A stretch of DNA of 22,151 nt from Euglena gracilis (GCA_900893395.1 CAAHFI011102409.1:1-22151), one strand, 5' to 3'; counted from the first letter of the stretch, positions 8,634-16,842 are shown. A program made the numbers and translations. Notes: generated by a model from the letters alone, not told the origin.

Positions 8634-9758
8634 ATGATGGAACTGTATGCCTATGAGGGCAACGTAATTCTCGGTCCGATACTGGACGGTCTGCCGGGAT
8701 TCTGGCACGTTTGGTTCTGGGCGGGATACCCCACCCAAAATTTCGGCAGATTCCTGAACTCCTGTGGATATCCTTATCTGGATTGTGGTCGGGAAGACCG
8801 ATACAATACAGGTAAAGATTTGCTACGGCAGTTATTCGACTGCATTCGCAGTGTAGGCCCAAAAGGCCTGGAGTGGGAAATCTACCCACTGCCTGACAAT
8901 ATTGCCAAATTGGCAGAGAACATGTTCTGCAGCAATCTGCAAGTCTTCTACCACTGGCAATATGCCTATCATTTTGAAGTGGTCGATATTGACCTCCGCT
9001 TCCCCCAGACGTATATCGTCAGATGCACCCACTGTCACGAAAAGTTTGCAGTGGACTTCTGGGGATTCGGAGTACGCAGTACTCAACCACAGGCCGAAGG
9101 CCAGGACGAGGAAGGCCAACAGGCCAATATCCCGCAGCAGCGCCAAAGCGCATCATGCTCCTGCACCTTTGCAGAAATCCAAAGGATGTTCACCAAAGCT
9201 CGAATGGGCGACGCAACCACCGTCAACTCCTGCTGTATTTGCAGCAATTCTGGTTCAGGGCTTGGACCTGCCAGATCATGGAGATATATTATTATCTCAA
9301 TCCCGATAGGGAAATTCCCCGGACTATGTCCCCATCAGGCCCGGTTCGAGAAGGAAAGCATAGACGATTATGTCAAACGCCGATTCGGCGATACGCTCGA
9401 TAGAGCGCTGTTCCAGCCGTTTTTCCAAGGCGGCAGACGGAACGAGCTGGGCATGGCCCTACCCCTCCTGCGCTTCAACCACAGAATGGTTGAAGACGAA
9501 AGGAAACCATGGGATCTTTTCCGATTACGGAAAAGACAGGTGCCACAGGCACCTGTCCCAAAGCCGCAACCGGCTTCGGAAGTTCCGCCATCGGAACCTT
9601 CAACACAGCCGCAACCGGCATCAGTACCACAACGCAGCCGCAACCGGCAACGCCTGTTCCCCAGGGTATTCCTGGTGAGACACCCCACCCGTCTTTGGGC
9701 GCGGTCGGCGTTACCTAGGTTCCAGCCTATCGGCTACTGCGGAACCATTTATCCCTAA
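8634..9758 (+). CDS. Unrecognised Cys-rich protein, possible zinc-binding
   Basis: I do not recognise this protein. The ATG at 8,634 is chosen because it sits in a good context (ccaccATGATGG) and the frame is open for about 374 codons. Residues 1-140 look globular, rich in Trp, Phe and Tyr (GFWHVWFWAGYP), ending in IVRCTHCHEKF. A Gln/Glu-rich linker follows, then further cysteines near residues 175-177, 200-203 and 232. The C-terminal 75 residues are Pro/Gln-rich and overlap the densest hairpin cluster in the window. The VRCTHC...DFW block resembles VRCINC...DFW in the 10,650-11,705 frame, so the two may be diverged duplicates. The enzyme class, if any, is unknown. Confidence 0.55.
   Translation: MMELYAYEGNVILGPILDGLPGFWHVWFWAGYPTQNFGRFLNSCGYPYLDCGREDRYNTGKDLLRQLFDCIRSVGPKGLEWEIYPLPDNIAKLAENMFCSNLQVFYHWQYAYHFEVVDIDLRFPQTYIVRCTHCHEKFAVDFWGFGVRSTQPQAEGQDEEGQQANIPQQRQSASCSCTFAEIQRMFTKARMGDATTVNSCCICSNSGSGLGPARSWRYIIISIPIGKFPGLCPHQARFEKESIDDYVKRRFGDTLDRALFQPFFQGGRRNELGMALPLLRFNHRMVEDERKPWDLFRLRKRQVPQAPVPKPQPASEVPPSEPSTQPQPASVPQRSRNRQRLFPRVFLVRHPTRLWARSALPRFQPIGYCGTIYP
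9517..9594. repeat. Four back-to-back perfect hairpins
   Basis: Within 78 bp there are four hairpins: stem TTTTCCG with loop ATTA (9,517-9,534), stem GACAGGTGCC with loop ACA (9,535-9,557, a 10-bp stem), stem AAGCCG with loop CAAC (9,561-9,576), and stem GTTCCG with loop CCAT ending about 9,597. The first two abut exactly. The core GCCGCAACCGGC of the third recurs at 9,608-9,619 and 9,637-9,648. Confidence 0.9.
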
Positions 9759-10649
9759 GGGATTTCAGGAGAGTCAATCTTCTGTCGCTACCTCTTCACC
9801 CCAGCCCGCTACTGCGGCACCCCCACCAGCGCGATTGCGCAACCAACAACTGTGCCCACCGCTATAGCGGAACAGCCAGCAGCCCCTGCCGCTTCACCAG
9901 AAACGGTGGAGGACAGTGAGGAGAGTGATGGTGAGGGCGGTGAAGACCGCATGGAAGGCCTGGAAGACATATGTGCTGATGAACCTCAGCCATCAGCCCT
10001 TCCAAGTCCCAATGGGCTCCAGGACACCCCTTCCGCCTGAAGGAGATGTCAGCTCAGAGACGGAATCTCCTACATCCGAGGCCGAACGGCCACCGGTACC
10101 TCCGGTACCACCCCTCTCCTTACCCGCAGTGCCAACGGCACCAACCCCGACAGAACCTGTCGCATCACCAACAATACCTACAGGTGTTTTAGGTGGTGTG
10201 TTACAGGGTCTGACCGCGGCGATGTCCGCAGTATCAGCAGTACTGACCCCTCGAGGCTCACCAGCCACATCCCCTCCCGAAACCCAAAGGGTTACTGCTG
10301 CAGATAGCAGCTCAACAGCCGTACAGCCTACGGCTACAACTCCAATGGAGTTGGATGTCCCAGCAGCTAAACCAGCTGCACCAGCACCGCCAACGGCGGA
10401 AATGCAACCGCCTCCTGCCAAACCGGCAGCATCGGCACCTCCTGCCAAACCGGCAGCCCCGAAACCGCCAACGGCGGAAAGACCACTGCCTCCGGCAGAC
10501 CCTCGGAAGAACGCCGATATGGCAGGCATAAGAAGCCTAAGGCTAAACCTTCAGCCGAAGGCTGCAAGCCCGCTGAACAGCGGCGGGATGATGAGCCACC
10601 ACCGTCTGGTGGAGATGGCTCTGGCACAGGCCATAGGCCTACGATACCC
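9759..10649 (+). other. Low-complexity Pro/Ala/Ser/Thr/Glu-coding region between two Cys-rich frames
   Basis: Several overlapping plus-strand frames all give Pro/Ala/Thr/Glu-rich peptides, for example an acidic EDSEESDGEGGEDRMEG stretch near 9,915 and PTAPTPTEP and PAKPAAPAPP stretches between 10,100 and 10,500. This looks like a disordered linker linking the 8,634 and 10,650 frames. No fold is recognised. Hairpins such as CCGCC around AAC are frequent (near 10,388 and 10,466). Confidence 0.45.
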
Positions 10650-11705
10650 ATGGCCAGCTATGTGGCTGCAACCTCTGAAGGCGCTAAGCGCAAACCCACA
10701 ATCAGACCGATTCGGTCAAATGTCCCTCACGAGGCCGATGAGCCATTTTGGACTGAGGACGTATTGTCCAGAGTAGACCCCCTCAACACTCGCCAGGCTA
10801 GGATCAATATGATCCGCAATAGCAGTGACCCCTGGCTGAACAAGTGGATCAAGCCCTTGTTCCACCGGGATCAACCCGGTATTTTCACAACCAGCCACAC
10901 TTGGCGTTTTTGGAATGCGAAATCTCCAAGGGTATTAGCCCAATATTTTGGAGGAAATTTCGTACTGGATTTCCAGGACAATGATCCACTATTGTGGTTA
11001 TGTACAGCATGCCATAGGCTACGAAACGACATGCCCGCAGTGCATATCTGCACACGCAACCCGGATAGCATAAGCTTCCACCATGATGCATATGTGCGCA
11101 ATTGCGCAGCACTGGTTTGTGGCGATTGCCTACTGACATGGTCCAATATGGACAATTTCCGCTGGACGGAAAACGATTATGACAAGGACATACCTGTCCG
11201 TTGCATCAACTGCCTACAGGCAGATTTTTGGTTACCTGCCACTGGCGGTATGACTAGAGTCATACCAGAAAATGAAGACCATCTGGTCAAATTCAAGCAG
11301 GACTATAAGTCCCAAATCAATTTCTACCAGTTCAAGAAGTTTAAAGCTGTACACAGCTACCGCACAGGCGGAATCGCCAAAGATTTTCATCTTGACAGCG
11401 CAGCTGTCCGACTCGCAGTCGAGTCAGCAGGCAAGGCCAAAGTGCCATACATTTTTCAAGACTCCGATTGGGACAGGGTGATATACCCACTTTTTACGGC
11501 ACAAAGCCTGCCAAACCGACCAAGTTTTACCTTTTTGTTGCCTGAATACCCCCCTGAGGCCTACAAAATGGAATTTACCGATTGGGTAAGAGAAGTTTTA
11601 AGGCCCTTCACCATCCGAGCGCGAGTCGCAGGTTGGCACACCAAGGCAGATCCTGCCGTTTATCCGGGGATACCCCCACAGGTTCAATGCAACCACCCCG
11701 CCTAA
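10650..11705 (+). CDS. Unrecognised 351-aa protein with a Cys/His-rich centre
   Basis: I do not recognise this protein. It begins at the ATG at 10,650 (acccATGGcc context) and ends with TAA at 11,703-11,705. After a basic N terminus and a Trp-rich stretch (PWLNKWIKPLF, TWRFWNAKSP), residues 118-188 hold CTAC, HIC, CGDC and RCINC. That is eight or more possible metal ligands in paired CxxC style, which suggests a RING-like or treble-clef zinc module, though the His/Cys order is not canonical RING. The remainder looks globular (FTFLLPEYPPEAY, DWVREVLRPFTIRARVAGW). It is the most convincing single-frame protein of the 6-12 kb block. Many hairpins lie inside its codons, for example at 10,801-10,815, 10,864-10,880, 11,394-11,408 and 11,410-11,425. 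It may be a cargo gene of the retroelement or an independent gene. Confidence 0.65.
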   Translation: MASYVAATSEGAKRKPTIRPIRSNVPHEADEPFWTEDVLSRVDPLNTRQARINMIRNSSDPWLNKWIKPLFHRDQPGIFTTSHTWRFWNAKSPRVLAQYFGGNFVLDFQDNDPLLWLCTACHRLRNDMPAVHICTRNPDSISFHHDAYVRNCAALVCGDCLLTWSNMDNFRWTENDYDKDIPVRCINCLQADFWLPATGGMTRVIPENEDHLVKFKQDYKSQINFYQFKKFKAVHSYRTGGIAKDFHLDSAAVRLAVESAGKAKVPYIFQDSDWDRVIYPLFTAQSLPNRPSFTFLLPEYPPEAYKMEFTDWVREVLRPFTIRARVAGWHTKADPAVYPGIPPQVQCNHPA

Positions 11706-11869
11706 ATTTTTGGATCTGGCCGGCAATGTTGCCACTTTTCTTCTGGGATAACCTCCAGAATTTTCTTCATCGAGAAGCCAACAGGCTTGGAGTACGATTA
11801 CCCGATGGGTATACACAAAAATGGGAATATCCCGATTTGATGTCGATGAGCCTGAAAGGCAACTTGTAA
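11706..11869 (+). other. Coding-like tail after the 10,650 frame
   Basis: A further open stretch reading LNFWIWPAMLPLFFWDNL and then a hydrophilic RLPDGYTQKWEYPDL runs to a stop at 11,867-11,869. The aromatic, Leu-rich first part could be a short membrane-proximal or buried helix. Whether it is translated, or joined to the preceding frame by splicing, cannot be decided from the sequence. Confidence 0.3.
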
Positions 11870-12784
11870 ATTTCGAACCTCCGATACTGGAGATAGTGGA
11901 ATCTCCTGAAGGAGATTACGTTCGGGAGATCAGACCACCGACTCCCAGGAAATGGCCATCTGTGCCATAGATACCCCAGGCTTACAGGCCACAGGTCCAT
12001 GGACCCTGTTCTGACCTTTCCATCAGGCCTATAGGCCCTGTATTCGGTATCTATCCCAGGCACATCTGCCAATATGTATTTTTACTTTACATATTACCCC
12101 CTCTCTTTTGGGCTACTGCCCGTCTATCGAGGTATATGCCTCTGGGGATACCCCATCGACAACATCGTGTCCGAGCAGCGCTGTGAAGCCTTCTCCTAGC
12201 GGTATATGCCGCCAGTAAGAAGACACACAGCGTACAGCGCGCACACCGTAATAATAGCTCCCAACTTGTTACTTTTCGGCTATAAGGCCACATAAGACTG
12301 CCAGACAGCAAAACTTCTGCTAAGGTCTTTTGACCAGCCCCCCACTCCTCTCTCCTTTACCCCCCTGGGCAAAATATCGCTGTCGCCGGCAGTTGGTTTT
12401 GTAAATAGGTCTTTCTCCCTGGTCAGATATGACTGGCCAGGTGCCCCCTCCTTCCACACCCTACCCTTCAATCTTTTCCGATTATGGAATGAGACCTCCC
12501 GCGTGTCATAGACACACCCCAAACTGGGTGGATGGGACTTTCTGGAATGGAAACCTTCCAGCCCCATTTCCCAATGGGCTCTTCCGCTTCCACCCCTTTG
12601 CCGCAATAAGTAGGCACCGCATAAGCGGTTAACCACTTTTGCGCGTTTTTGCGTTATTTCGCAATTTCCTTCCCACACCCCTGGTGACAGGAGAACCAAA
12701 AGCCGCAAACGGCCCTGTGACAGGTCCCCGTCCCCAGGACTGTGTCCGGCATTCCGACTGGCCTGGTCCAGTAGGGAAATCGGG
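11870..12784. other. Non-coding, hairpin-rich stretch (UTR or LTR candidate)
   Basis: No convincing gene is visible on either strand. Hairpins are dense: GAGG around TATATG (near 12,130), GCGG around TATATG (near 12,200), GTGTC around ATA (near 12,507), CCCATT around TCCC (near 12,563), ACCGC around ATAA (near 12,616) and GCCG around CAAA (near 12,701). The position after the accessory frames would suit a 3' UTR and LTR, but without the left LTR this cannot be tested here. Confidence 0.45.
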
Positions 12785-13226
12785 CATAGCCCTGGGAGGG
12801 GGATGTGTACCAGGCAGCCGTAAGGCCATGGTACTGTGTATGTAGGTATAAGCCTACGGCCAGATATAGCTCTGAGCCCCATACACAGTACTATGCTAGG
12901 TGGTATTCCTACAGATGGCCAACGGCCTGAATTAGGAATACCAAAGCCTAATTCTGGTTCTCCTCTCCACAGGTGGTATTCTTTTCTTTCATTTTCTTTG
13001 CAAGACTTGATTTCCAAGTTTGATTTTTCACATTTGAAGTCCTGAAAGGACATTGTCACTTTCCTGGTCCGTAGCCCATAGGGCTCTCCCCTGTCTTGTG
13101 CTCTGCCTCTTAATTGGGGAAAAGGGCAATACAACTTTTATATTTATTTTATATTTTTCTGTTACTCCTACTTATATCTTTTTCTGCGCACCAAAGGGCG
13201 AAAGCGATAAGGTAGGACGTACACTC
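12785..13226 (+). repeat. 441-bp repeat, copy A (direct)
   Basis: It starts with CATAGCCCTGGGAGGGG, then GATGTGTACCAGGCA, and ends with GGACGTACACTC. Landmarks in order are a pyrimidine tract plus CCACAGGTGGTATTCTT near 12,970, TTGTGCTCTGCCTCTT near 13,096, and CTGCGCACCAAAGGGCGAAAG near the end. Copy B repeats these landmarks at almost exactly +441 bp. Between landmarks the two copies differ strongly, and each carries its own hairpins. The ACAG/GTGGTATT junction looks like a 3' splice site. I do not recognise the family. Confidence 0.75.
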
Positions 13227-13667
13227 ATAGCCCTGGGAGGGGATGTGTACCAGGCACGTCCCAGCTCTGTAGGATATTTGCAGAGTGGGTTCTGTGACGG
13301 TCGCACCACTGTGGAAATCCACAGCTGGTAAGATCGTGGCAGACCCTTCTGGATCTGCCCCTGGACACGTCAGCACTTTTCCTCCTTCCCCACAGGTGGT
13401 ATTCTTCACTGTCATTCTTCCAAAGTTTGACCATTGGTTTGTCAGAGGGAAAAACCCTCGGAACAATCGAACTTGATCTCAGAAGAAACTTCTGAGTCTT
13501 TGCTTTGTGCTTTGCCTCTTGGGGAATTGGGAAGAAAAGGGGAAAACCACTTTTCATTACAACAAAGACTTTTCCCTACCATACGTAGGCTGCGCACCAA
13601 GGCGAAAGCGAAAGGCTTTTTCGGAAAGTCCCAAAAAGGGGAAAAGGGAAGCTTTGGACGTACACTC
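13226..13667 (+). repeat. 441-bp repeat, copy B (direct, abuts copy A)
   Basis: It has the same start, internal landmarks and GGACGTACACTC end as copy A. It carries different hairpins, notably stem CTCAGAAG with loop AAA at 13,478-13,496 (8 bp) and stem GAGGG with loop AAAAA at 13,445-13,459. The CCACAGGTGGTATTCTT landmark is near 13,393. Confidence 0.75.
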
Positions 13668-13732
13668 CCTCACCTGCATGGGGGGATTTCCAATTTTACT
13701 TTTTTTCTGAGAAGTCCAAACCGAGATCCTCA

Positions 13733-14034
13733 CCCGCTGAGTTTTGACCTCGGGGGGGGGGCAGCCTTCTTTTTAATGACGTTCGGTTTGGAGCCACCAT
13801 CGGAGGAGTTTAAACCCAAGAGAGGAGAGAGATTTCCATTCGAATTCCATTCATGGAGAGCTTTGTGCCCGAGCCCCTCACACCGCTGAGTTTCAAACGC
13901 GGGGGGCGTTTTCATCTTTCAGTGGTGCAAGGCCTGGGGCCCCCGCCCGCCGGTTTCGACCGGGGGGGGAGATTTACGTTTTCAGTGCGATTCAGACCCG
14001 AAGGCCGTTTATTGAGTTTCGACCACGGGGGGGG
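13733..14034. repeat. Degenerate repeat with GAGTTTCGACC...G-run motif (four copies)
   Basis: A motif of the form C-C-G-C-TGAGTTT-Y-GACC followed by a run of 6-10 G occurs near 13,733, 13,882, 13,945 and 14,011 with irregular spacing of about 65-150 bp. Three of the copies are followed by a T-rich stretch, and in two of these it ends in TTTTCAGTG or CTTTCAGTG. Function is unknown. The G-runs on one strand could allow G-quadruplex formation. Confidence 0.6.
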
Positions 14035-14330
14035 TGGAGGAGGGCATGTCCAACGACTGAGGGAGTCGAGTATGGGACTGGGTCTCCTTTTGGGAAGGGG
14101 AGTGTGGCATTGGACATGTCCGTACCTTTCAGATGAATTAGGACGAACCAGATAATGTGCGCGCTGCACATTGCAATTTTTTTTTGTACAGTCAAACCTC
14201 ATGAGTTTATTTCTGGGCCCATGGGTCGTGGCCTCTGGCGTATATCTGGATCATGGGACTGATTGAGTAATTTGGAGATTTGAGGTTTGTGCCGTTGTTG
14301 AAGTTTGAAAAGTTGAAGTGCAAATCGCCT
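14035..14330. other. No gene seen; spacer between G-run repeats and the foldback
   Basis: The stretch includes hairpin stem CGACT with loop GAGGG near 14,053. A 9-bp inverted pair, CATGTCCAA near 14,045 and TTGGACATG near 14,112, is also present. Nothing else is recognised. Confidence 0.4.
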
Positions 14331-14488
14331 GCCAATTGGTAGGAAAGCAAACCCAAGGAAAAGGCAAAACCCAAAGCGAAGCCGAAGACAGCCAAACAGG
14401 GGCCCGACCCCGGGCCCCCTGTTTGGCTGTCTTCGGCTTCGCTTTGGGTTTTGCCTTTTCCTTGGGTTTTGCTTTCCTACCAATTGGC
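14331..14488. repeat. Near-perfect foldback palindrome, arms about 77 bp
   Basis: The left arm runs from GCCAATTGGTAGG at 14,331 to about 14,407. The right arm runs from about 14,411 to CCTACCAATTGGC ending at 14,488. The arms are reverse complements apart from about two single-base length differences, with only a few bases at the centre (GGCCCGACCCCGGGCC). This could be a foldback element, a very recent inverted duplication or an RNA hairpin locus. The near identity argues for recent origin or active correction. Confidence 0.9.
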
Positions 14489-14572
14489 GGAAAAGGTGTG
14501 GATTGCGAAAAGAGCTCCCACCCCGGCGCCTCCCCTGTTTCACCTGGACCGCCCAATTTTTAAAATGGCTGC

Positions 14573-15000
14573 GAGTGTACGTCCCCTGACTCTATTCCCA
14601 CTGCCTGTCGGCCTACTTTCACCCTCCCGTGGGAGCAGAACCAGGAGAGTAACAAAAAAGAAAGTCTTTCACTTAACTATTAGTTTTTATTTGCCTTTGG
14701 GCTTATGCAGAGCACAAGGCAAACCAGGTGGATTTTGGAACTTCAGTTCCAGTTGTGTTCTCCTATCGGAGGTCAAGTCTTTAAAATCTTCTATTTGCCC
14801 TTTTGGCTTGTGAAACACAAACAAAACAATAATACCACCTGTGAAAAGAGAAGGCAGATCCGAGATAGGATAGGCTATTCCTAATTCTGCAATTTGTGTT
14901 GCAGGGCCTGGAATAGTACTATCTAGCTTGAAGTTGTACATTCTGCAGTCTGCTGCTCTGCACAGTGCCATGGTGTTCATGCTGCTGGTACACACTGCGC
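14573..15000 (-). repeat. 441-bp repeat family, copy C (inverted)
   Basis: On the minus strand this stretch carries the same ordered landmarks as copies A and B: GTGTACCAGCAGC, CCATGGCACTGTG, TAGTACTAT, GAATTAGGAATA, TTTTCACAGGTGGTATT, CCTTGTGCTCTGC, and finally GGGGACGTACACTC. It has fewer hairpins than copies A and B. A minus-strand frame of 134 codons (15,091-14,687) covers most of it, including CALHKPKGK near its end; copies A and B offer CALPL at the matching place. The repeat may therefore include a small ancient coding exon. Polyadenylation-type AATAAA is present on the minus strand near 14,690. Confidence 0.65.
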
Positions 15001-15019
15001 CAGCAGTTCCAAAATTACA

Positions 15020-16205
15020 TAACCATGAAAATAGACCTTTTTCACTCCCGGGAAACAAAAACTGCAACAATTTGTGGCCAGGTGGCTCCACTTGGAAGCC
15101 ACAGCAGTGGATGCATTACAATGTCCACTGGAAAACATGGGGGATGTTTATGCAAACCCTCCTGGTCAGTTTTTTAAAAATCCTCCCCAGATGAAGGTGT
15201 TTCTACAAGCCAAAGTTTTGATGGTCACCCCCTATTGGGATTCAGCCACATGGTGGCCCAGTTAATAAAAAACAAACGTTTTAGGGACCCACCTGCCTGA
15301 ATATCACCCCTTACAAGGGTATGTTCACCAATTGCAGGGGGGAAAAATGCCCCCACCACCCCAGGTGGCCCCTGTCTTGCTCAGGTAAATTCTGGAGGGA
15401 AAACAAATACAAAATACAACAATCAACGATTTCCTGGGAAGAAACCCCAGTTTAAAGCGTCATCAAAGCGCCTTTACGCTTTTATGGTGATTCTGGACAA
15501 AATGGTGGTGCCCTCCCCTGAAGCCACCACTGACCAAGTGGTAGACGCTTCAATTCAACCAACTGTTTCATTTTTCAAAGGCCCAAGCTCGCAATGCATA
15601 CAGTGCTATGCTTTTGATCCCTGGCTTTTGGTGGCCTAATTCCATGCCACGTTGCCACCTTATAAAAGGCTTTGGAACGCAAAATTTGGAGAAACGTGCT
15701 GCATTCTGGATCCCCTCCCAATCCTCCTGGGGCTGGCACAGTCCCGCCTGCCAACTGATATATGTATGTACATTGCCAACACAACTCATTTTCTGTTCCC
15801 GAATCCTCTGTTTATACAGAAGTTCTCATTTGGCACAGGTTTAAAGAACCACCAATGTGTTGGGGGGGCACCCTACATCAAAACGGAACGTGAAGGTCTA
15901 ATGCTTCACAAGTGGGGAGAGTTGCCTCCATTCCCCTGCCCCCAAATCATTCCCTTTCATTTGATGATTCTTATATGACGGCACCCCTTTCTTTGTGAAA
16001 CCTGAGTGTTCCCATTTAATTACGTCAAAACCCTGTTATAAATACATTAAGGAAGATACCATTGCTTCTATCACCAAATATTTTTTTGACCAAACAGTGT
16101 CTCCCCAGGTATGGGGACCACTCCGCCAGAGGGCAGGGTTGTTTATTCAAACAATTAGCAATTTCTGCTCAAGGAGTTTCTGAAATTGGTCAGTGGCAGT
16201 GAAAC
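15020..16205 (+). mobile_element. Old, decayed DIRS-like element remnant
   Basis: Plus-strand translations show short pieces typical of DIRS-type pol. There is a KIDLFHSRETK motif near 15,028, then a YANPP motif with VTPYWDSATWWP between about 15,140 and 15,265, which is the post-RNase H domain. At the right end, near 16,155-16,200, an ISAQGVSEIGQW block resembles the last conserved box of tyrosine recombinases. No terminal repeats are recognised. Many breaks are present. It is much older than the neighbouring element at 16,669-21,219. Confidence 0.6.
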
Positions 16206-16289
16206 CCCGTCCTTGGTTCGAAGTTTTTGCGGATCCTTCGGCCTCGGCTGTTTTTTGAGGCGGCCGCCGTGCTTCGGTCGGAGAAAGTG

Positions 16290-16368
16290 CAGCCAACTCC
16301 GGCGAGGCGGCACTAAGCAGGGACTCCTAACCCAGCACACCAGAACAATCACAACAAACCGCTGGCGA
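16290..16368 (+). repeat. About 80-bp direct repeat, copy 1
   Basis: It starts with CAGCCAACTCCGGCGAGGCG and ends in GCTGGCGA. A diverged copy lies 297 bp downstream. Both are preceded by an AGAAAG-containing stretch. Confidence 0.75.
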
Positions 16369-16586
16369 GCAAGGCATGGCCTCACAATGTCTTTGTGCTC
16401 CTCTGTGCTCCTCCCTTCCTCACTTGTCGGTTTTCCCCGAGGGAGTGCGAAAAGACCTTGACAGCCCGACCCCCCCTCACCCGTAAAAGTGTTTTGTGCT
16501 CGAAAGCCCTCGGTCAGAAAATGGGGCCAGGAGGGGACAACCCCCCAGGGGCAAGCGTCACGTCGCCACGTACGCAGAAAGATCGT

Positions 16587-16666
16587 CAGCCAACTCTGGC
16601 GAGGCGGCACTAAGCGAGACATCCTAGCCAAGCGTGCCAGAGCAATCCGCACGGCACCGCCGGCGA
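16587..16666 (+). repeat. About 80-bp direct repeat, copy 2, touching the DIRS-like left end
   Basis: It starts with CAGCCAACTCTGGCGAGGCG and ends in GCCGGCGA only 2 bp before the first base of the left terminus that is mirrored in the ICR (16,669). It may be part of the element's left terminal repeat, or flanking DNA. Confidence 0.75.
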
Positions 16667-16684
16667 CAGGGGGACGTCGTGCTG

Positions 16685-16743
16685 TGCACAGCACAAGTCC
16701 CTGCTTGCCTGTGAGGGCGTGTCGCCCGCACTGGCCTTCGCGC
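16685..16743 (+). repeat. Left inverted terminal repeat (59 bp)
   Basis: It is the reverse complement of 21,136-21,194 with 57 of 59 positions identical. The 16-bp perfect palindrome GTGCTGTGCACAGCAC overlaps its outer edge (16,679-16,694). Confidence 0.93.
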
Positions 16744-16842
16744 ACAGAACTACGCGAAATTGAATTTCGCCGACGAGTGATACAACAGGGAAGAATCTTG
16801 AAAACAAGGTTAAGTTCAAGGAAACTGAGCAATTGTAAGCCT

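Noticed and set aside
10650-11705. Canonical RING finger in the unknown protein
   Set aside because: CxxC pairs are present but the central His/Cys order and spacing do not fit the RING consensus, so only a generic zinc-binding module is claimed.
12280-13134. 284-codon minus-strand open frame
   Set aside because: It runs across the hairpin-rich spacer and repeat copy A with no recognisable domain and odd composition, and copy B has no matching frame. It is probably a chance frame.
12785-13667. Copies A and B as a pair of LTRs
   Set aside because: They abut directly with no internal region, diverge strongly, lack evident TG...CA ends, and a third copy is inverted.
16155-16832. 225-codon minus-strand open frame
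   Set aside because: It crosses the two 80-bp direct repeats and the DIRS-like left terminus, so it reads repeat DNA rather than a gene. No motif is recognised.
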